Assembly: GCA_020086605.1 (NCBI GenBank)
Contig: JACBWW010000015.1
Coordinates: 19,539,387 to 19,603,386, forward strand
Direction of reading: 5' to 3'
From: Lanius collurio
Taxonomy: Eukaryota > Chordata > Aves > Passeriformes > Laniidae
Length of the DNA: 64,000 nucleotides
Below are positions 50,556 to 64,000 of the stretch, piece by piece. The stretch's first letter is position 1. Every line of letters begins with the position of its first letter. Both the position numbers and the translations under genes were made by a program. The notes under the pieces were generated by a model, which was given only the letters and a program-made list of their open reading frames with translations, had not been told where the DNA came from and did not search any database.

Positions 50556-53500
50556 CAGACAGGTCTCATTATTAGTATGTTTTAATAGGACTCAGCAGGT
50601 GTTTCTCTCAACAAAACATTTCATCTCAGTTGGACATTCTTGTATAAATATTAAAAATACATGCAAATACAATTTGATATCAAAACATAGCAGTACACTG
50701 AAATACTTCGGTCACAAGTGGGGTGAAGGGTTTAAACTTGAAGTTTATGTCTCAAACTTAGAGAGTTCCAAACTCCAGCCTGAGTCCAGAGCCATGAGTA
50801 CAATTTGTAATGTGAAATTAGTGCAAGTTTTAGAAGACAATCTTATTATTTAAACACTGCAGGTAACAAAAATTTTAAATTTAAGCTCCAAGCTGTTAAC
50901 TTTTTCAATTAACCTATTGCCATTTTTTTCCTGTTTGAAAATTGATGCTCTTTATTTAAATGGGTTGATGGCCATAGCAAGGCAGGTGGGTACAGAGGAT
51001 CACTTATGTTGTATGTTATGTGGGACACGGTGACACAACATTTCAGTGTTTCAGTGCAAAGGAGAGAACAGAAGGACCCTGTCAAATACAATAAATGTGG
51101 AAAGAAGCATCATCTGGGTGAAGAGATATGAATGTCTCACTGCAAAGTGGCCATGATGTTGGATCTCAAATAGACAGGATTGTGTTCCCATGGTTTGGGG
51201 CCCTTAAAATACCTCCTCCACTGCCTTTGAAGTTCTTTTATTATTTGGATTAGGAAGGTAAGAACTGAAGATACGATTGCCTTGTCTGAGTCAAATCTTT
51301 TCCTCTGAACAATATATGCCTGCCAATGCAACAACTAAAATGGTCAGTGAAAAGCATTCTTTGTTTTATGTAAAGTTTTTTAGTAATGTGGCCACTTGAA
51401 ATGTCCAACAGAAAAGTCAGTTGGAAAAAGTGTAAGAAATCCTTTGGGCAGTGTTTGTCACCCCTGGGAGGCTCTGAATCCTGGACTGCTTTGGGTAAAA
51501 CATGTCAGTACTGCACCACCCCCACCCCCAACAATGAAAAATGAAAATCATCAGAAAAGCAGACAGGCAGAGAGGAAGCCCACAGCTTGTGCCTGGCCCA
51601 TAAGAATCACATGAAACTTAAAGTGCACATGATCTGTTTGAGTCTTTATAATTGCTTTCTTTTCTAATCCTGGATGCACTTAGAGGTAAGTCAGAACTGC
51701 ACCATGCAAAAGCTTCAGTTTTTTGAGAAATGAAAAAAATATGATTCTCATGGACTCTACAGACTGCAATACTTGACCCTTAAGAAAAAGCTATCGAATA
51801 CTATTAATACTTTCCAGTAATGCAACAAATTGGCAACATTGCAGTAGCAATTAAACAGAGGCTGTTCTAGTCAGGGCACAAGGGATGTCCTGTGTTTGAG
51901 ACATTATTGGACCTTTTTTTTAACTGAAGCTTCTTAGCTCTCATTCTGCCAATCTTTGATGTTGTAGCTGGTGGGAAATGGAAGAAATGTGCTTGAAATT
52001 ATAGTTTCCCAACAGATTGAAACTTTTACTTTGAAAATTGGTCCAATCATAGTGACTGTTTCTTCAGAGGGGCAGAAACTTTTTAACTTTTTACAGCCTG
52101 TAGCAATTTTTCCAATTACCCGAGGCATTTATAGTGTGGGATGACATTGGGAAAGATTCATAAAGGATTTGAGGACTTATGAAAATAGAGTAAGCAAGCA
52201 CATTTCATGGCAGCCTCGGAGTAGCTGGAGTCAAAAGTGAGTGAAGACACTTGACTGTAGGATAGCTCTTTTGTTCCCACTAATTGTCAGACCCAAGACA
52301 TTTATCTTTAGATTTTTTTCTGTACATCCAACAGTTACTGGATTGAGAAGAAATCATAGCCTGGATGCAGGCCTCTACTGAGCTTAGTTGCCCTCTGGCA
52401 TGCAGAGGGGGGACTACCTGGCCATCTATTCGTACTGCTCTGTTACAGTCAATAGGAATGGTTGTCTTGGCTGTCAAGTTGCAATTCAAGAAGAAAACTG
52501 GCCTCTCTCGTCAGGGCTTAGAAGCCACCAATACTTTCACTGGTGGATGTTGTGTAATAGTTGAATTCAAGATGCAGACATCTCACATAGTCATTGTCCT
52601 TTCTGTTTCCTCTTTTACCAATGTACATAGTTTCTGGCCAGTGCCCTTTTGCCCTCATTTCTCTTCCATCCTTCATCTCTTGCCCCCTTTCGTCACTTCC
52701 CTTTTGATGTTTCTTCACCCCTGTGTTCTGCAGGAAAACACACAGTTGCCATCATAAGAACCATCAATACTATTAGAGAGATGTTTCTTTGATGTTTTTC
52801 CAATAAAGTCATCACAGGAAATTTCTAATTTCTTCTGAAAGAGTACTCCATAAATCTTACTCCTTTCATATCATCATCCTGGCATTTCACAGGGCTGCTT
52901 GAAAAGAATTACTGAATGCATTTAGAATGCTATGACTGTAAATATAAGGTATTCAAAGGACAAATCTTCTTCAAAAAAGCATCCACTGATCAGTGGATGG
53001 TGAAAGTTCTAAGTGCACTATTAAGCTGTGTTCAGTTTTCTTATTTTTAGAATAATTAAAAGTATTTTTTTCATGCATAGAAATTTTTGAGGCAATATCA
53101 ATATTTGGAGAAGTACAAGTACAGAGAGTCCATCGCTTTGTTTCTTATTCATTCTACCCATACTATGCCTATAAGGAGTGAGAGAATTTCTTTTCTGAAG
53201 TGTCTTCCATTATAGGCAGATTAGACCATACACAGAGAGAACAGAAACAGAAATATGATGGTATTAATGGAATAAATTGTTATTTTCCTGGTTTACTAAT
53301 TTCACAGAAAGCTGAAATAATTAGCTATTTATTGTCTCCTTTTTGATGTGATTACTGCAACTTTTTTCACTGTCTTCATTCACTTTAAATAGCTTCCTAT
53401 CATTTCCACATTGAAGCAGCAAAATAATGCCCCATGAAGCCTGGGTTCTATGTGAACAGTTTCAGTGGAAGTGGAACCTGAGGAGATTCAGTTGTCCTCT

Positions 53501-55002
53501 TTAAAAGGATCTGTAGGAACAACTCAGCCGGTATTGCTGTTGTCACTCTCCCTGTGCCTGTGCGGTTTGTGAAGCTGTGCAGGCTCCCTCTGCTGGCCCA
53601 AGGCCACTGACCAGGCGAAAAATACCGTCTGCAATAGGGAGGTGGAACATAGGAATTTGATAGAGCGAGTAGTTCTTAGATTTGGCTTTTTATTTGTGGG
53701 GACTGTCGTTAACAATGAATAAAAAAAAAGAATTACATATAATTAAACATAAATATAATAAATATAAATTTGTTATGATAGTCTAACAGTCTCTAGGTGA
53801 AGACTCCTATTTAATCTAAAAATATTTTGGTATCTTAGTTGTTATCCAGCAAACCAAGCACTGTTACTTCCTTCCAAAGATTGAAAGATCGAGAAAGTTC
53901 ATTTTAGCAGTTTTTATCATCAGGCACTGATATGAGGGCTGAAAAGGTAACAACCATCTGGCCACTGATTCACCCTTCCATTGCTAGTGCTGTTCACATT
54001 TCTTTTACATTTGCTGTTATGCTTTGCAGAGCTGGAAAGTTTAGTGAGTTTAGTAATTTAGATTCCATATCAGCACATTTAAGTGTTTATTCTTTCCTCT
54101 GAATGGCAGCTGTGTGGGACACATGTCCTTTTTCTTCTTTCCTGCTTGGGGTAGGCTGTCAGTGAGATCCAGGCTGAGCCCTCCCTTGTTCACAGTTTGC
54201 AGTACAGATAAGACATGATTTGTAAAGCAGGGCATGGCAATATTGACCAGAATGAAGCTCTCAGGGCATCTTGAATGCTTTCATTTCTACACAACATTTT
54301 TATAACATTATGTTCCTTGTATCTTTTGTTATGTAAGTTTTAACAGCAGAGTTCAAAGTCTGAATCTAAATTATGAACCACTTCTTTTATAGTGTTTTTA
54401 GGCTAATTCGGTCTATTAACACCAGTGATATGGTTACTTATGGTCTTCATCAAAAGTAAATCATGCTCTTCTATAACATATTCAGAACAGAAAAGATAAA
54501 ATATCTCCTCCATTCATGTTTTTAGAACCACAAAATATGTTATTATTTTTCTTTGAGTGATTTATTTTCATTATTTGTATGTAGTAGTGTAAAAGTCAGT
54601 GTTTCAGACCCTCTACAATACTGGATTGTATCAAAATATACTTTCTTATTAACTATAAATTCTGTATTGGCAATTGCAACAGAAAGGAAATTCAGTCTTA
54701 ATAGCAAGAAGTGCATGTTATTCCAAAAAATGTAATTAGTCCAAGGTCCAACAAAAGCAATTTAACCTAGTGAAAGGTATTTTGTAGTGGGTTTTTTATT
54801 GCTAATTTTTTAATTTCCCTGAAACTGATGATGTTAGTCCAGTGTCCTACTAAGCACAGACTGGCGTTGCCTTTCCTGTAGCCAGCATGGCCGGTGGAAC
54901 AAAGTCTGTAGTAATGAACTTCTGGGAGAGGATGCTCAGCCTGCTATGGGGGAGAGGAGGGGAACAGGCTCAAGGGCATGACAGAACTGTCAGGGGATGC
55001 CA

Positions 55003-55036
55003 GCACTCAGGCACTGCACTCTGCACTCAGGCACTG
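55003..55036. repeat. Tandem duplication, 20-bp period
   Basis: The unit gcactcaggcactg occurs at 55003-55016 and again at 55023-55036, separated by a short related spacer. Confidence 0.85.
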
Positions 55037-55275
55037 TGCTGGCTACAGCTCTTTCAGGGCAGCACAAAATGTATGACTTTTTCCCATATTCAGCAGAATT
55101 CACCCCAGTGGTTGACGGCCACCCAGGATCAGCAGCCCTGAGCCTGCAAGGTGGCACTGCTCTGCAGGGAGTGACTGCACTTTTGTGAGTGTGAGGACAG
55201 CTCAGCTACCTTTGCCATTACAACCGTCTTTTCCTCTTATCACTGTCATCTAGAAAAGCAAAAGCAAACAAACAG

Positions 55276-55288
55276 AAAAAAAAAAAAA
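55276..55288. repeat. A homopolymer, 13 bases
   Basis: The run is uninterrupted A within a broader A-rich and CAAA-rich stretch. Confidence 0.9.
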
Positions 55289-55761
55289 TCCATGCAAAAA
55301 CCCCCCACCAAAGCAAGCACCAATTGCCTCTTTTCACAATTATCTAGTGTAGGGCATCCACTGTTAATTGGTTACCTTGGATCACAAGTGATCTGAAAGC
55401 ACATTTTGCTTTGGTGTACACTGATACAACTTCAGAGAGTTTATTGGTGAAATGACGCCAAAATTCTGATTGTGGTGAATCCATCGGGTACAAATTGACT
55501 GTAAAGCAGACTGAATAGTTTCTGAGGCTTTTATGAAACATTCTTTAAAAGAAGTTCAAGGGGGGGAAATAAAAAGACTGAAAGAGTATATGTGACATTT
55601 GGAGTCTCTGCATGCTGCAGTGCTTCTGTAATGTGTCTAGGTTTGTTTTATGAGAATTTTGCTTTGCTCCTAAACTCTATTTTTAATGAAGCACAAAGAA
55701 TTAAATAAACAGGCCTAGAACTATACTGTTTTTTAAACTCTTTATTAATACTTAAGTGTGG

Positions 55762-55792
55762 AAAATAACTCTGATGGGAAATAACTCTGATG
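55762..55792. repeat. Short tandem duplication (aaataactctgatg)
   Basis: Two copies of a 14-base core lie next to each other with a two-base spacer. Confidence 0.88.
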
Positions 55793-57118
55793 TACAAGGA
55801 TGAGTTCTGAACATCGCCAAAGATTTTAGTGTATGTTAGCTAAGAAATTTTGTTTTCCAAGCATGTTAAAAGATGTCTGGTTGGTTCCTGGACTATTTTG
55901 GAAAAATGAATCTATGAAGCCCTATGGCACAGTGTGTCCAGGTATGTTTAAAATACAGGAAAACATTTGATCTCCTCCTTTCCTTAAAACAAATGAGACA
56001 GCAGCTCTGTGTGGGAAAGGATCATCTTCTGTGATGTCCATCAACATGCTCCTATACCTACATGAAATCTGATCTGTTTGTCAAAATAATTCAGGTGATT
56101 TCCACCAATTTCATCAGCTTCTGGATAGATCCCAAGCTTCCTGAGTGAACCTTACTTTTTCACAAGAATAGATTCCTTCTGGCATTTGAAAGCTTGTTGG
56201 GATAAGTAAAATCTAATATCTTTACTTCTATATTCAAAATATTTAAAGAAACTGAGAATGAACTCCAGAAAACCATCGCCCAGGGTCCACCTTAGCTTCT
56301 GTTTTTAACTCTTAGGTCCACAAAAATCTCATCTCATGAAGTAATGAGCTAGTTTGCCACAGACAACCTGTAGAAACCTGAATATGGTCTACAGATCTTA
56401 ATCAATTCAAAAAGGAACATTTCCAATTCATTTTAAAGTCTCTTCCACATGCTAGCAGAGAAAGAGAGATCTCTGTGAAGGACTATATCTAATTCATACT
56501 GTTTATGAGAGTGAATGCTATCAGCTCCAGCTCTGCTAGGTGCAGTAACTTAATTTACTGCTCTTGCAACACACATCAAATTCAAATCAGAGTCCAGGTA
56601 GAATGGGCATGTTTTCTTTGGTAATCTAATATAAAAGTAGTTCTCCATAGAGATTAAAAAAAAAAACTGTATGCAATTTATAGAGAAGGGAAATTCTTAT
56701 CTATACTATGTTGAAACCTTTCTTAAGGAAACCCTCTGTGTGGCCATAGTTCTTCATTCTGTGAACAGAGATGTAGAAAGAAGAAAGCAGGGGAAGTCAC
56801 ATCAAAACTGCCAGGAACAGCAGGAGGACTGAGACAATTTTGAAGCTAGTTTCATATACTCATTTCTTTTTTAATTGCTTTGATCTTTTGAAAAGTCCAT
56901 GTTATGCACTGAAAAGCTGGAAAATAGTGCACTTGCACTACTGCATGAATTTATCAGCTGTAGTAGAGCTGAAAGAGATAAGCACTTTTGTGTGTATATG
57001 TGTACTTCATTAACAGAAGAGCATGGAAAAGTGAAAGTAAATATACTTTTATTAGAAAGTTAGATTTTGTGTTTTATGCTACATTATGAAAAAATTATTT
57101 TCCTGATTGTAATGTTGT

Positions 57119-57179
57119 GATTGGTTAGGAATGTTTTTTGTTAGGGGATAGAAGAACAGGGATGAGAGAGGTATATAAA
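57119..57179 (+). promoter_or_regulatory. Promoter-like CCAAT (inverted) and TATA pair
   Basis: An inverted CCAAT box (gattgg, 57119-57124) lies about 50 bases upstream of a TATA box (tatataaa, 57172-57179). This is the spacing of a classical RNA polymerase II promoter or a retroviral U3. The sequence immediately downstream is more GC-rich and open in two frames for 70-100 codons, but I recognise no product, and I could not find LTR ends or a well-placed poly(A) signal. Chance is possible in AT-rich DNA. Confidence 0.25.
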
Positions 57180-60100
57180 TGCTATGGTGTGCTACTCTGG
57201 TAGTATTTTCCCACCAGCACAGCAGCACCAGTTGGTTGCTGTACCTGGCACGGGGAGAAGCACTTCTGGTTGCTGCATGGCCTCTGGAGTGGCATGGGAA
57301 AGAGAACTCTTGGTTAAGCAGCAGGCTGAGGGTATTTCTGAGACATGCAGTGTGGCAGCTCCAGACTTACATGATTTACCAAAAATAATTGCTGTCAGAG
57401 TGTTTTACTGCTTGTTTGCTTTGCCCTCTACTGCATCCTTCACTGAATTAACATTGTATGACAGGAAGGAAAAGGTGCCGCCTGACAGGTAGGGCACTGT
57501 TTATTAAAGGGAAAGGAGAGGCAGACGTGGACCCTAGTCCTTCTACCCAGAATTCTGTATTGTTTCATGAAGGTTTAACAGACTGCAGAATGAAGCATTT
57601 GAGTGAGGTCTGGGTCTGTACCTGCTGCAGGATTGTGTTCTGAATTCTCTTTCCCTTGCTGTATTTTGAAATGAGAGGCCATGCAGAAAGCAATCAACTA
57701 TAAATATCATAGTGGTCAGCACACTTTTAGGAGAGGAGGGCATCTGACGAGCTTTCCAGGTGTTCAAGAATATAGGGGACCACCACCAAATTTCCAACAC
57801 ACAATGAGACCAGGGTGAGAGGGAAGGCTGAAAAAGTATGTACCATGTATTTTATGAATTATGTACCCTAGGAGTGTATTATTTTAAGCAATGTACCTGC
57901 AGTAATGCCAGTTAAAGTAAAAAATTTGAGCAGAAATATCAGGCAAATAATACTTTGCCAGGATTTGTCATGATAGCCTTAGAGTGTAGAACTTACATAA
58001 ATGAATAATTACCATTGAAAATCTTTTTCTGCACTGCACAGGTCTGAAGGCATTCTTGCATTACCTGAAAAAGCTTTGCTTTCAAATGCCAAGCACTGAC
58101 TGAAAGAATATAACCATTCAACATATTTTAGGTCATTGTAGGGACCAATAAATCACAGGTAGGTCATGTGGAATTCCTGCTGGAATCACAACCTTTCCAC
58201 TTCATATAAATCTCCAACCACATGGTTCCCGGCCAAAGTCACAGAGAACATGAGCCAGGCTTAACAAGCAAGAGTTATGAGGGATCCTATTTCTTTCTTT
58301 AGGGAATAAATGAATAAGCCAAGAAAACAACTCAGCAGGTCGCAGTAGAGCAGATCCTGGAGGAGTTACCACCTGTCAGCAGATATCTTGGCTCACAGTT
58401 AGAAATTGCAGTGTATGTGCAAGATCAGCATTGGTAAGTTAGCCAGGAGACCACCTCATTCTCTGTCAGCAATTGGATCACAGGATTAGCACAAGTAATT
58501 TATCAACAGTACTTCAATAAAACCCTTAGAGGAATGTTAGATCAGGAGAGAAAAACAAAACAAGATGAGATGGGGGTGTTATGTAGCTTTTAGACAAAAT
58601 ACTAAATGGTTGTTATCCTGCAAGGGGTAGTCTATAGAGCATGCCCACCTGGCAGGACAAATAATTGCATAGAGAGAATTATCCCGCAGGGAGCAGATCA
58701 TTTCCTCCAGAGAACAAATCAGAAGGTAAGGACAAAACAGAGTTTCTGAAGTGGTATAAAAGAGTTTTATAATGAAGAAATAAAACCAAAGATCTGTCAT
58801 TTCATGTTGGTGTATAAATCTTCAGGACTGCTCACAGCTTATGCAATATACGGCAACATGAGCTAGCAAGAAAAAGAAGCCTTTTTGTAAAAAAAGATGC
58901 CTTCCTGGATACACTCAACCACCTCATGAATCTCGAGCACTAAGAGGAAATATTGCCACTTTAGTAATGCTGAGGCCTCCTGTGTGCAAGGAAGTGGTTT
59001 GTAAGCCCGGATATCTAAGTGTGGTCTTGCAGTGGCAGCTTTTCCTTATCTCTTCTCCATGAGCTCATGCTGGGAGTGTTATAGAGCAAGGAATGAGGTG
59101 TTTTATTGGCTCAAGTTTTTTGAATGCTTTAGTGGTTTTTGCTGAGGAATCGAAACCCTGGCAAAGAGCTCTGTGTCAAACTATGCTGAGGAGGTGATGA
59201 TGCAAACTGGAATGTGGATTGTACAGAATGTTGTTGAGAGGTGCCATTTTCCTGCTAGATGAAGTATGGGAGAGGACCTCTCCTGCCTCAGGGAGACACA
59301 GAATGGAAGTCTTTATTCCTCATGGCTGTCATAAAGGTGCTCCTACAAGTTTTCCAAGCACATAAATAAAGAACAGCCTCTGAGATAGGCAGAAACATTG
59401 TGATCGTCCAGGTTATAGGAAAATAGTCACATTCATTACAGTTAGTCATTCAGTATAATTCTTTGGTCAGAATTAGTGGTTACAATTCCAGATTTGTGAA
59501 GATAATTCAAACTGCACCCTAGCTAGGTCTTGGTTGCCTTGTCTTCTTGCTCTGTTCGGCAAAATGAAATCTGCAAGATTAATTTGCCTCACACATGCTT
59601 AAATGTGCTTTGTTTTTTGCACAGCTGGGCAGTTCCTGAATGGCTGAAGGCACTAAGCCTTCACTGCAGCACACACAAAATGTAAAGAGACAGCTGGGAA
59701 ACAGGCAGCCCGTTAGGCCTTGTTGCTGTGTTCTTTCCATGCACTGCAGTAATGCTATGTACAAACCCTTGGTGATGTTAGAGGGGCCAGCATGCCGTGC
59801 ACAGTTTCATTCTGGAAGGAATTGTACCTTGTATATGACTTTAAATATCTTGGTTAATGTTTCACAAAAATAAGTAGGAGTATTAGGTAAGACTAAATCA
59901 AACTAGGAAGGCCTTTTTTTGTGTTCTGTTATTAAAGGAGAACAATTAAAAAGAGTCCTTTCTGCAAACTGGTAAAATTATACTGTAATTTACGTTCATT
60001 ATTAGACTCACACCAACTGGTATTATAACAAACTTCATAAACAAATCCTTTTGCAATTGTGTCTGTTTTAATTACCAAACTCATAATGCATTTTGGTCAT

Positions 60101-61369
60101 TTATGTCTGTATTGTATATCAGGAAAAATGGGCTTCATCCGAGGTTGCATAACTGATGATTGTTATCTATAATGCTTTGTAGTGAAAACAACTAGTGGGC
60201 AGTTCCAGTTTGTTATTACTGTAAATCAAATTATTTCAGCTTGCACTTCTCTTTTTCTTGATCTCTGTATTTGAGATGAAGTTTTGGTGTGCTTTTTTCC
60301 AGAATAATTTCCAAAATATATGTTTGTGGGAGGACATGAAATGATAATCCAACTGTTAATAATAACAAAGAAGTAATGGCATTAAACCTAACAGAGAAAT
60401 TAATAGGAATTTAAACTGAGAAATAATTGCAGTTTGCTAAAATCAGGGCAAGAATTCTTAAGCATGTTTTTAAAAGTGTTCATTCACTGCTATATGGTTA
60501 TAAATACATTGTATTCTGATGTTGTGATGTTTTCTGACAGAAGTTACTTAAAATCTGCAATATTAGGAAGATTAGGAAGATCTGTGGGCTTCAACAACCT
60601 GGTAACAGAAGCTGTTGTAAATAAACAACTAGTGTTTATTTAGTGTTGTAGTGCTTATGTAGTGTTAAAGAGTAAGAAGTAAGTTGACCTCAATTCTATT
60701 ATAATGCAAATTTAAATTTATGGGAGGATACAGTTCAGCTCATGAAGTAAGGAGATGCAAAACAGATCTGTGATCTTGCAGCGAATTTGCTCAAGCCAAA
60801 CAGTGTTACAGACATAAGCATTTGGAAGTTTTCAGAGGTATGATATTTTCTTGCAAGCTTGAACCTGACCTATTTTGTTCCCTGCAATTTAAAACACTTG
60901 AGACTGCAGAGGCTAGAGGAAAGGTTAGTGTTTTTTAAATTATAACATTCCAGAGTTGCTGAGACCAGCAGAAAAAAGTAGACCTTTAAGACAGGGCCTA
61001 TCAGGCTGCAAGAAGTTTCTTAGGGAGGTAATTTCTGCTTTTGTCTGTCAAACTGCTTCTGCTGCTCCTGCTTTCCTCACTCGGTTCACCAGCTCTTACA
61101 GGTACACAGACCTTTCTGGCATAATAGCTAAAACAAACTCCACATGTTACATTTCCTGAAGCAAAACCGTATGAATGTGTGAACACATGGCATTAGACTG
61201 TATGTTTGCTTTATGTCTGTGTTCAAAAGTAAGTGTGGGGATGAAATGGCAGATAGAAAATATTGACCAGTACACCCTGTACAGAAAAAACCAGTTTCCT
61301 TGGAGGTGCAAGACAAAAAAACTAATGCTATGTATTGACCATGGTTTGTTTGTTTGCCTCTTTTATTGG

Positions 61370-61391
61370 AAGGGTTATTAAAGGGTTATTA
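61370..61391. repeat. 11-bp tandem duplication (agggttattaa)
   Basis: Two perfect adjacent copies are seen, followed by a partial third (ag). Confidence 0.88.
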
Positions 61392-63573
61392 AAGTGCTGA
61401 ATACAGAGAGATGTTTTCCTCAGCAACTGTGCCTCCAGAAAACGATTTTGGTTTGTTCTCTTGCATGTTTTAGAGCATATAATCAATTTATATCACTGGT
61501 AGGAAACAGATACCAAGCCTAGTCATCTCCAGTGGAGAGCCTGTTGGCATTAGCAGCTGTGATTGTTCTGGAGGCAAAGCCAGAGTCCTGTAGGAGTCTC
61601 AGCTCAGGTTGGTGCAAGCTGATTGCCTGAGCCAGAGAGTAAGATCTGGGAGGCACAATTTTCTATCTCCTTTAAACATCAGAGAACACAACCCTTGGTG
61701 CTTGAAATGGCCCAATGTTGCCTACCAAGAACCATGATCAGGGTTTAAGGAGAAGGGAATACAAGGCCTAATGCATTGCTTTTCCCATAGCAGTGTAAGT
61801 CAGTATTTTGTTGTAATTAAGGACAACTGTCTTACAGCAGCACTGTGATACAATCTGGTAGGTTGGAATCCTGAATCATTTGCATTTCAAGTTATGTATT
61901 TGGATAAACTGAAATATTGAATATTCATCCAAAAAGAGAGAGAATTTGGAATTATTTAAATAAGGGATTTATTATCCACTCTTAGTTTTTACTTCTCTTG
62001 GCTACTGATTTAAGAGCTCAGGCAGAATTCTCTAACTTTAAAGATTTAGTGAATTTATGGATTAAAATATTAAACTAGAATGAAACAATCTACACACTCT
62101 GTAATTGCAAATTGTCTGAGGGCAGGCTATTGCAAACTGCTTGGAGGTCTGCTGTGCTGCTTCACTCCTCAGGTGAGAGGCTGTGTTTTCAAAGGTTATG
62201 ACTTTGGATACACAGGATTGGTAGGGAGCTATTAGAAATAGTGAATTAAACTATCTTCTCTCTGCTAAGCTAGTTCTTTCAAACACAATACTGATCAATA
62301 CATTTTCAATTCCTAGGCTGAGGCATTGATTATATGATTATACTATCACAGCATTAAACTATGAAACCTCAGTAACTCATGCCACATCCAGAAGATGGAT
62401 TATTTATCAATAGGCAGATTCCCTGGCATGTTGCTCGGCTTTCTGGTTTCCAGTGTGTTCAAAGACAATGAAAACTAAAATCTTAGTATTTGTCTTTAAA
62501 TAAAACCACAACCAAACCCAACAACAACAGCAAACAAACACTGAAAATCTGCAAAAACCCACCCAGAGTGTCCTGAGTTGCCATGACATGAAGGGAGTTG
62601 AAACCCATTGATGGAGTGAAGTTGGAGTGTGTGTTTCTGGGTGTTTTCTGAAGAAGATATGACAGCCTTCTGTAATGCCCTCAGGACAAATATTTCGCCT
62701 CTGTAACAACCTCTTGTTGTTGTAAGAATAAGTTGTAATGAAGAGAGAGGAAAACAAAAAATTCTTCTGGAAAACATTCTAGTTCAGCCACCTTTTCATC
62801 ACTGAAAAAGGAAGGAATACCTGTGTGGTGCATCTAACTTGATCTGAATTTAACAATTCCAGTTTGCCACCACAGAAAACCAGTTTAAATACCTCAAGTT
62901 TAGGTAATTCATCTATGTGCAGATATGAAACCAAGACATCTAGTGCCATTTTGTACATTTGGGTGGATGCCCATTATGTTACAAACCCTGCACGGGTTCT
63001 ACACCTTTCTTGACTCACAGCTAGAGGCTAGAGGGGAAGAATGGATATCCAAACATATCTTTATATCGATCCTTAAACCTGGCTTTTGTGTTTGGGAAAC
63101 TTGACAAGGCAACCAAATAGATGAACACAGAACCTCTTTCTACCTAGTGCATACAAACCGAAAGCACATGGGGAATCCCGGACCTCTGTGAGAAATGCAC
63201 TCTGCACTACTCCCTTTGGAAAACATTTTCTGCTCTGCATAATCAAGAAGACAGCAGGGCAGAAAGAAATAGTGGGAATAAGATCACTAGTAACCAGTGG
63301 TATCAGCTGTTTTCCAGCAGTCAGTAAAGTCAGAGTTATCCTCCAAGTCTTTAAAATATCAGGGTACAGTTAACCTCTTGCCATAGTCTCCCTTGTGTTG
63401 AAGCAAATCAAAGGATTTAGACAAGACAGACGTCTAATTCCAAAATGTAAGTAAAAATACCTGGAGTAAATACCAGGAGTTAAATACCTGGTAAAGCATA
63501 TCTATTAATTTGTGCTTAATTGTTGCTTGATTGCCACTTTCTTTGAATAGACAGCTCTGTCTCTTGAAAACCT

Positions 63574-63648
63574 TTATAGTATAGTATGTAGCAGTATAAA
63601 GATAGTTATAGTGTAAGTAAAGTATAGTATAATTTATAGTATAAATCT
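63574..63648. repeat. Degenerate TATAG-type repeat
   Basis: The motif tatagta and variants (gtata, tatagtg) recur about eight times in 75 bases with irregular spacing, consistent with a decayed minisatellite. Confidence 0.75.
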
Positions 63649-64000
63649 TACTAAGGGACAGAAATTTTGTATTTTCATTTTTTACTCCTTTCCATTACAT
63701 ACACATTAAGTTTCATTCTTTGAACTTGCTGTTTTTGTTTGTCATAGACTCAATTTGGTTATTGACATTTTAGGGCTCTGAATCTCAAAGTGTGGCTTTC
63801 GTTACTTGTGTAGTCCAGTTAATATCTAGATGGGAGAATTTCAGTTCTGTTGTTGATGTTTTAACAGGGTTAGTCATGTATGCATGACTGAATCCATCTC
63901 CTCTCAGATTAAATGCAACTAATACCACATCAAGGAACTGATTAACATCCCTAGTAGGGGGAAAAATGTAGAATCCAGCTCTTTATTAGAATTACACTGG

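Larger units (their letters stand above)
36721..64000. other. Intergenic DNA upstream of BANK1
   Basis: Over 27 kb I find no exon I can identify on either strand; the open frames present are short and have no recognisable homology. From memory, the mammalian neighbour on this side is PPP3CA in divergent orientation, and its coding exon 1 is not visible here. The region holds one CR1 fragment (44470-44575), short tandem duplications, two hairpins, homopolymer tracts and a degenerate TATAG repeat near the right edge. The + strand looks rich in G and T over much of it, the reverse of the BANK1 side. Confidence 0.7.

Noticed and set aside
54887..55141. Open frame starting ATGGCCGGTGG in a good Kozak context
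   Set aside because: The peptide is unrecognised and runs through a short tandem duplication; there is no sign of exons or a promoter.
36721..64000. Possible PPP3CA first exon or promoter
   Set aside because: No coding start resembling calcineurin A and no second CpG island were seen; the gene, if adjacent, should lie further right.
1..64000. CRISPR arrays, tRNA or rRNA genes, bacterial-style operons
   Set aside because: No regularly spaced identical repeats, no cloverleaf with A and B boxes, and no rRNA blocks; this is vertebrate intron and intergenic DNA.

Overview
The window reads as vertebrate nuclear DNA, almost certainly from a bird. It is AT-rich with no operon structure and is mostly intron and intergenic sequence. 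It carries several CR1-type LINE 3' ends, recognisable from the 'tggtttgggttggaa' block and the 'gattctgtga' tail, plus two solo retroviral LTRs. I cannot name the species.

The only protein-coding gene I can support is the 5' part of BANK1 (B-cell scaffold protein with ankyrin repeats), transcribed right to left on the minus strand. Exon 1 lies in a CpG island near 36.4-36.7 kb and contributes only 13 coding bases (36489-36501). Exon 2 (17634-18032, 399 bases) encodes nearly the whole N-terminal TIR-like domain. It is recognisable from blocks shared with human BANK1 such as AEEWALYL and SYKCKLLILS. A 66-base exon (9932-9997) with good splice sites continues the frame and is a probable exon 3. 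All junctions are phase 1, and the joined frame gives 159 residues plus one base. The DBB/transcription-factor-Ig-like region, the ankyrin repeats and the C-terminus must lie beyond the left edge.

Layout from left to right: 1-9931 is partial intron 3, with a CR1 fragment and a 289-bp solo LTR. 9932-9997 is probable exon 3. 9998-17633 is intron 2, with two abutting CR1 copies and a CA microsatellite. 17634-18032 is exon 2. 18033-36488 is intron 1 (about 18.5 kb), with two CR1 fragments and a 371-bp solo LTR of textbook U3-TATA-R-poly(A)-U5 anatomy. About 36.35-36.72 kb is the CpG-island promoter with exon 1. From there to 64000 is upstream intergenic DNA without a recognisable gene. In mammals, from memory, the next gene on this side is PPP3CA, head to head; none of its exons is seen here.

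The observations most worth a second look are these. (1) A 49-codon upstream ORF ends in a TGA that overlaps the BANK1 start codon (ATGA) and spans a 19-bp tandem duplication. (2) The residue matching human Arg61, the site of a lupus-associated variant, is Asn here. (3) A sense-oriented LTR with an intact TATA box and poly(A) signal sits in intron 1, upstream of an exon 2 that has its own well-placed ATG. (4) Base-composition strand asymmetry (A+C-rich to G+T-rich on the + strand) appears to flip at the promoter, suggesting divergent transcription or a replication initiation zone. I found no CRISPR array, no tRNA or rRNA gene, and no novel multi-gene system.
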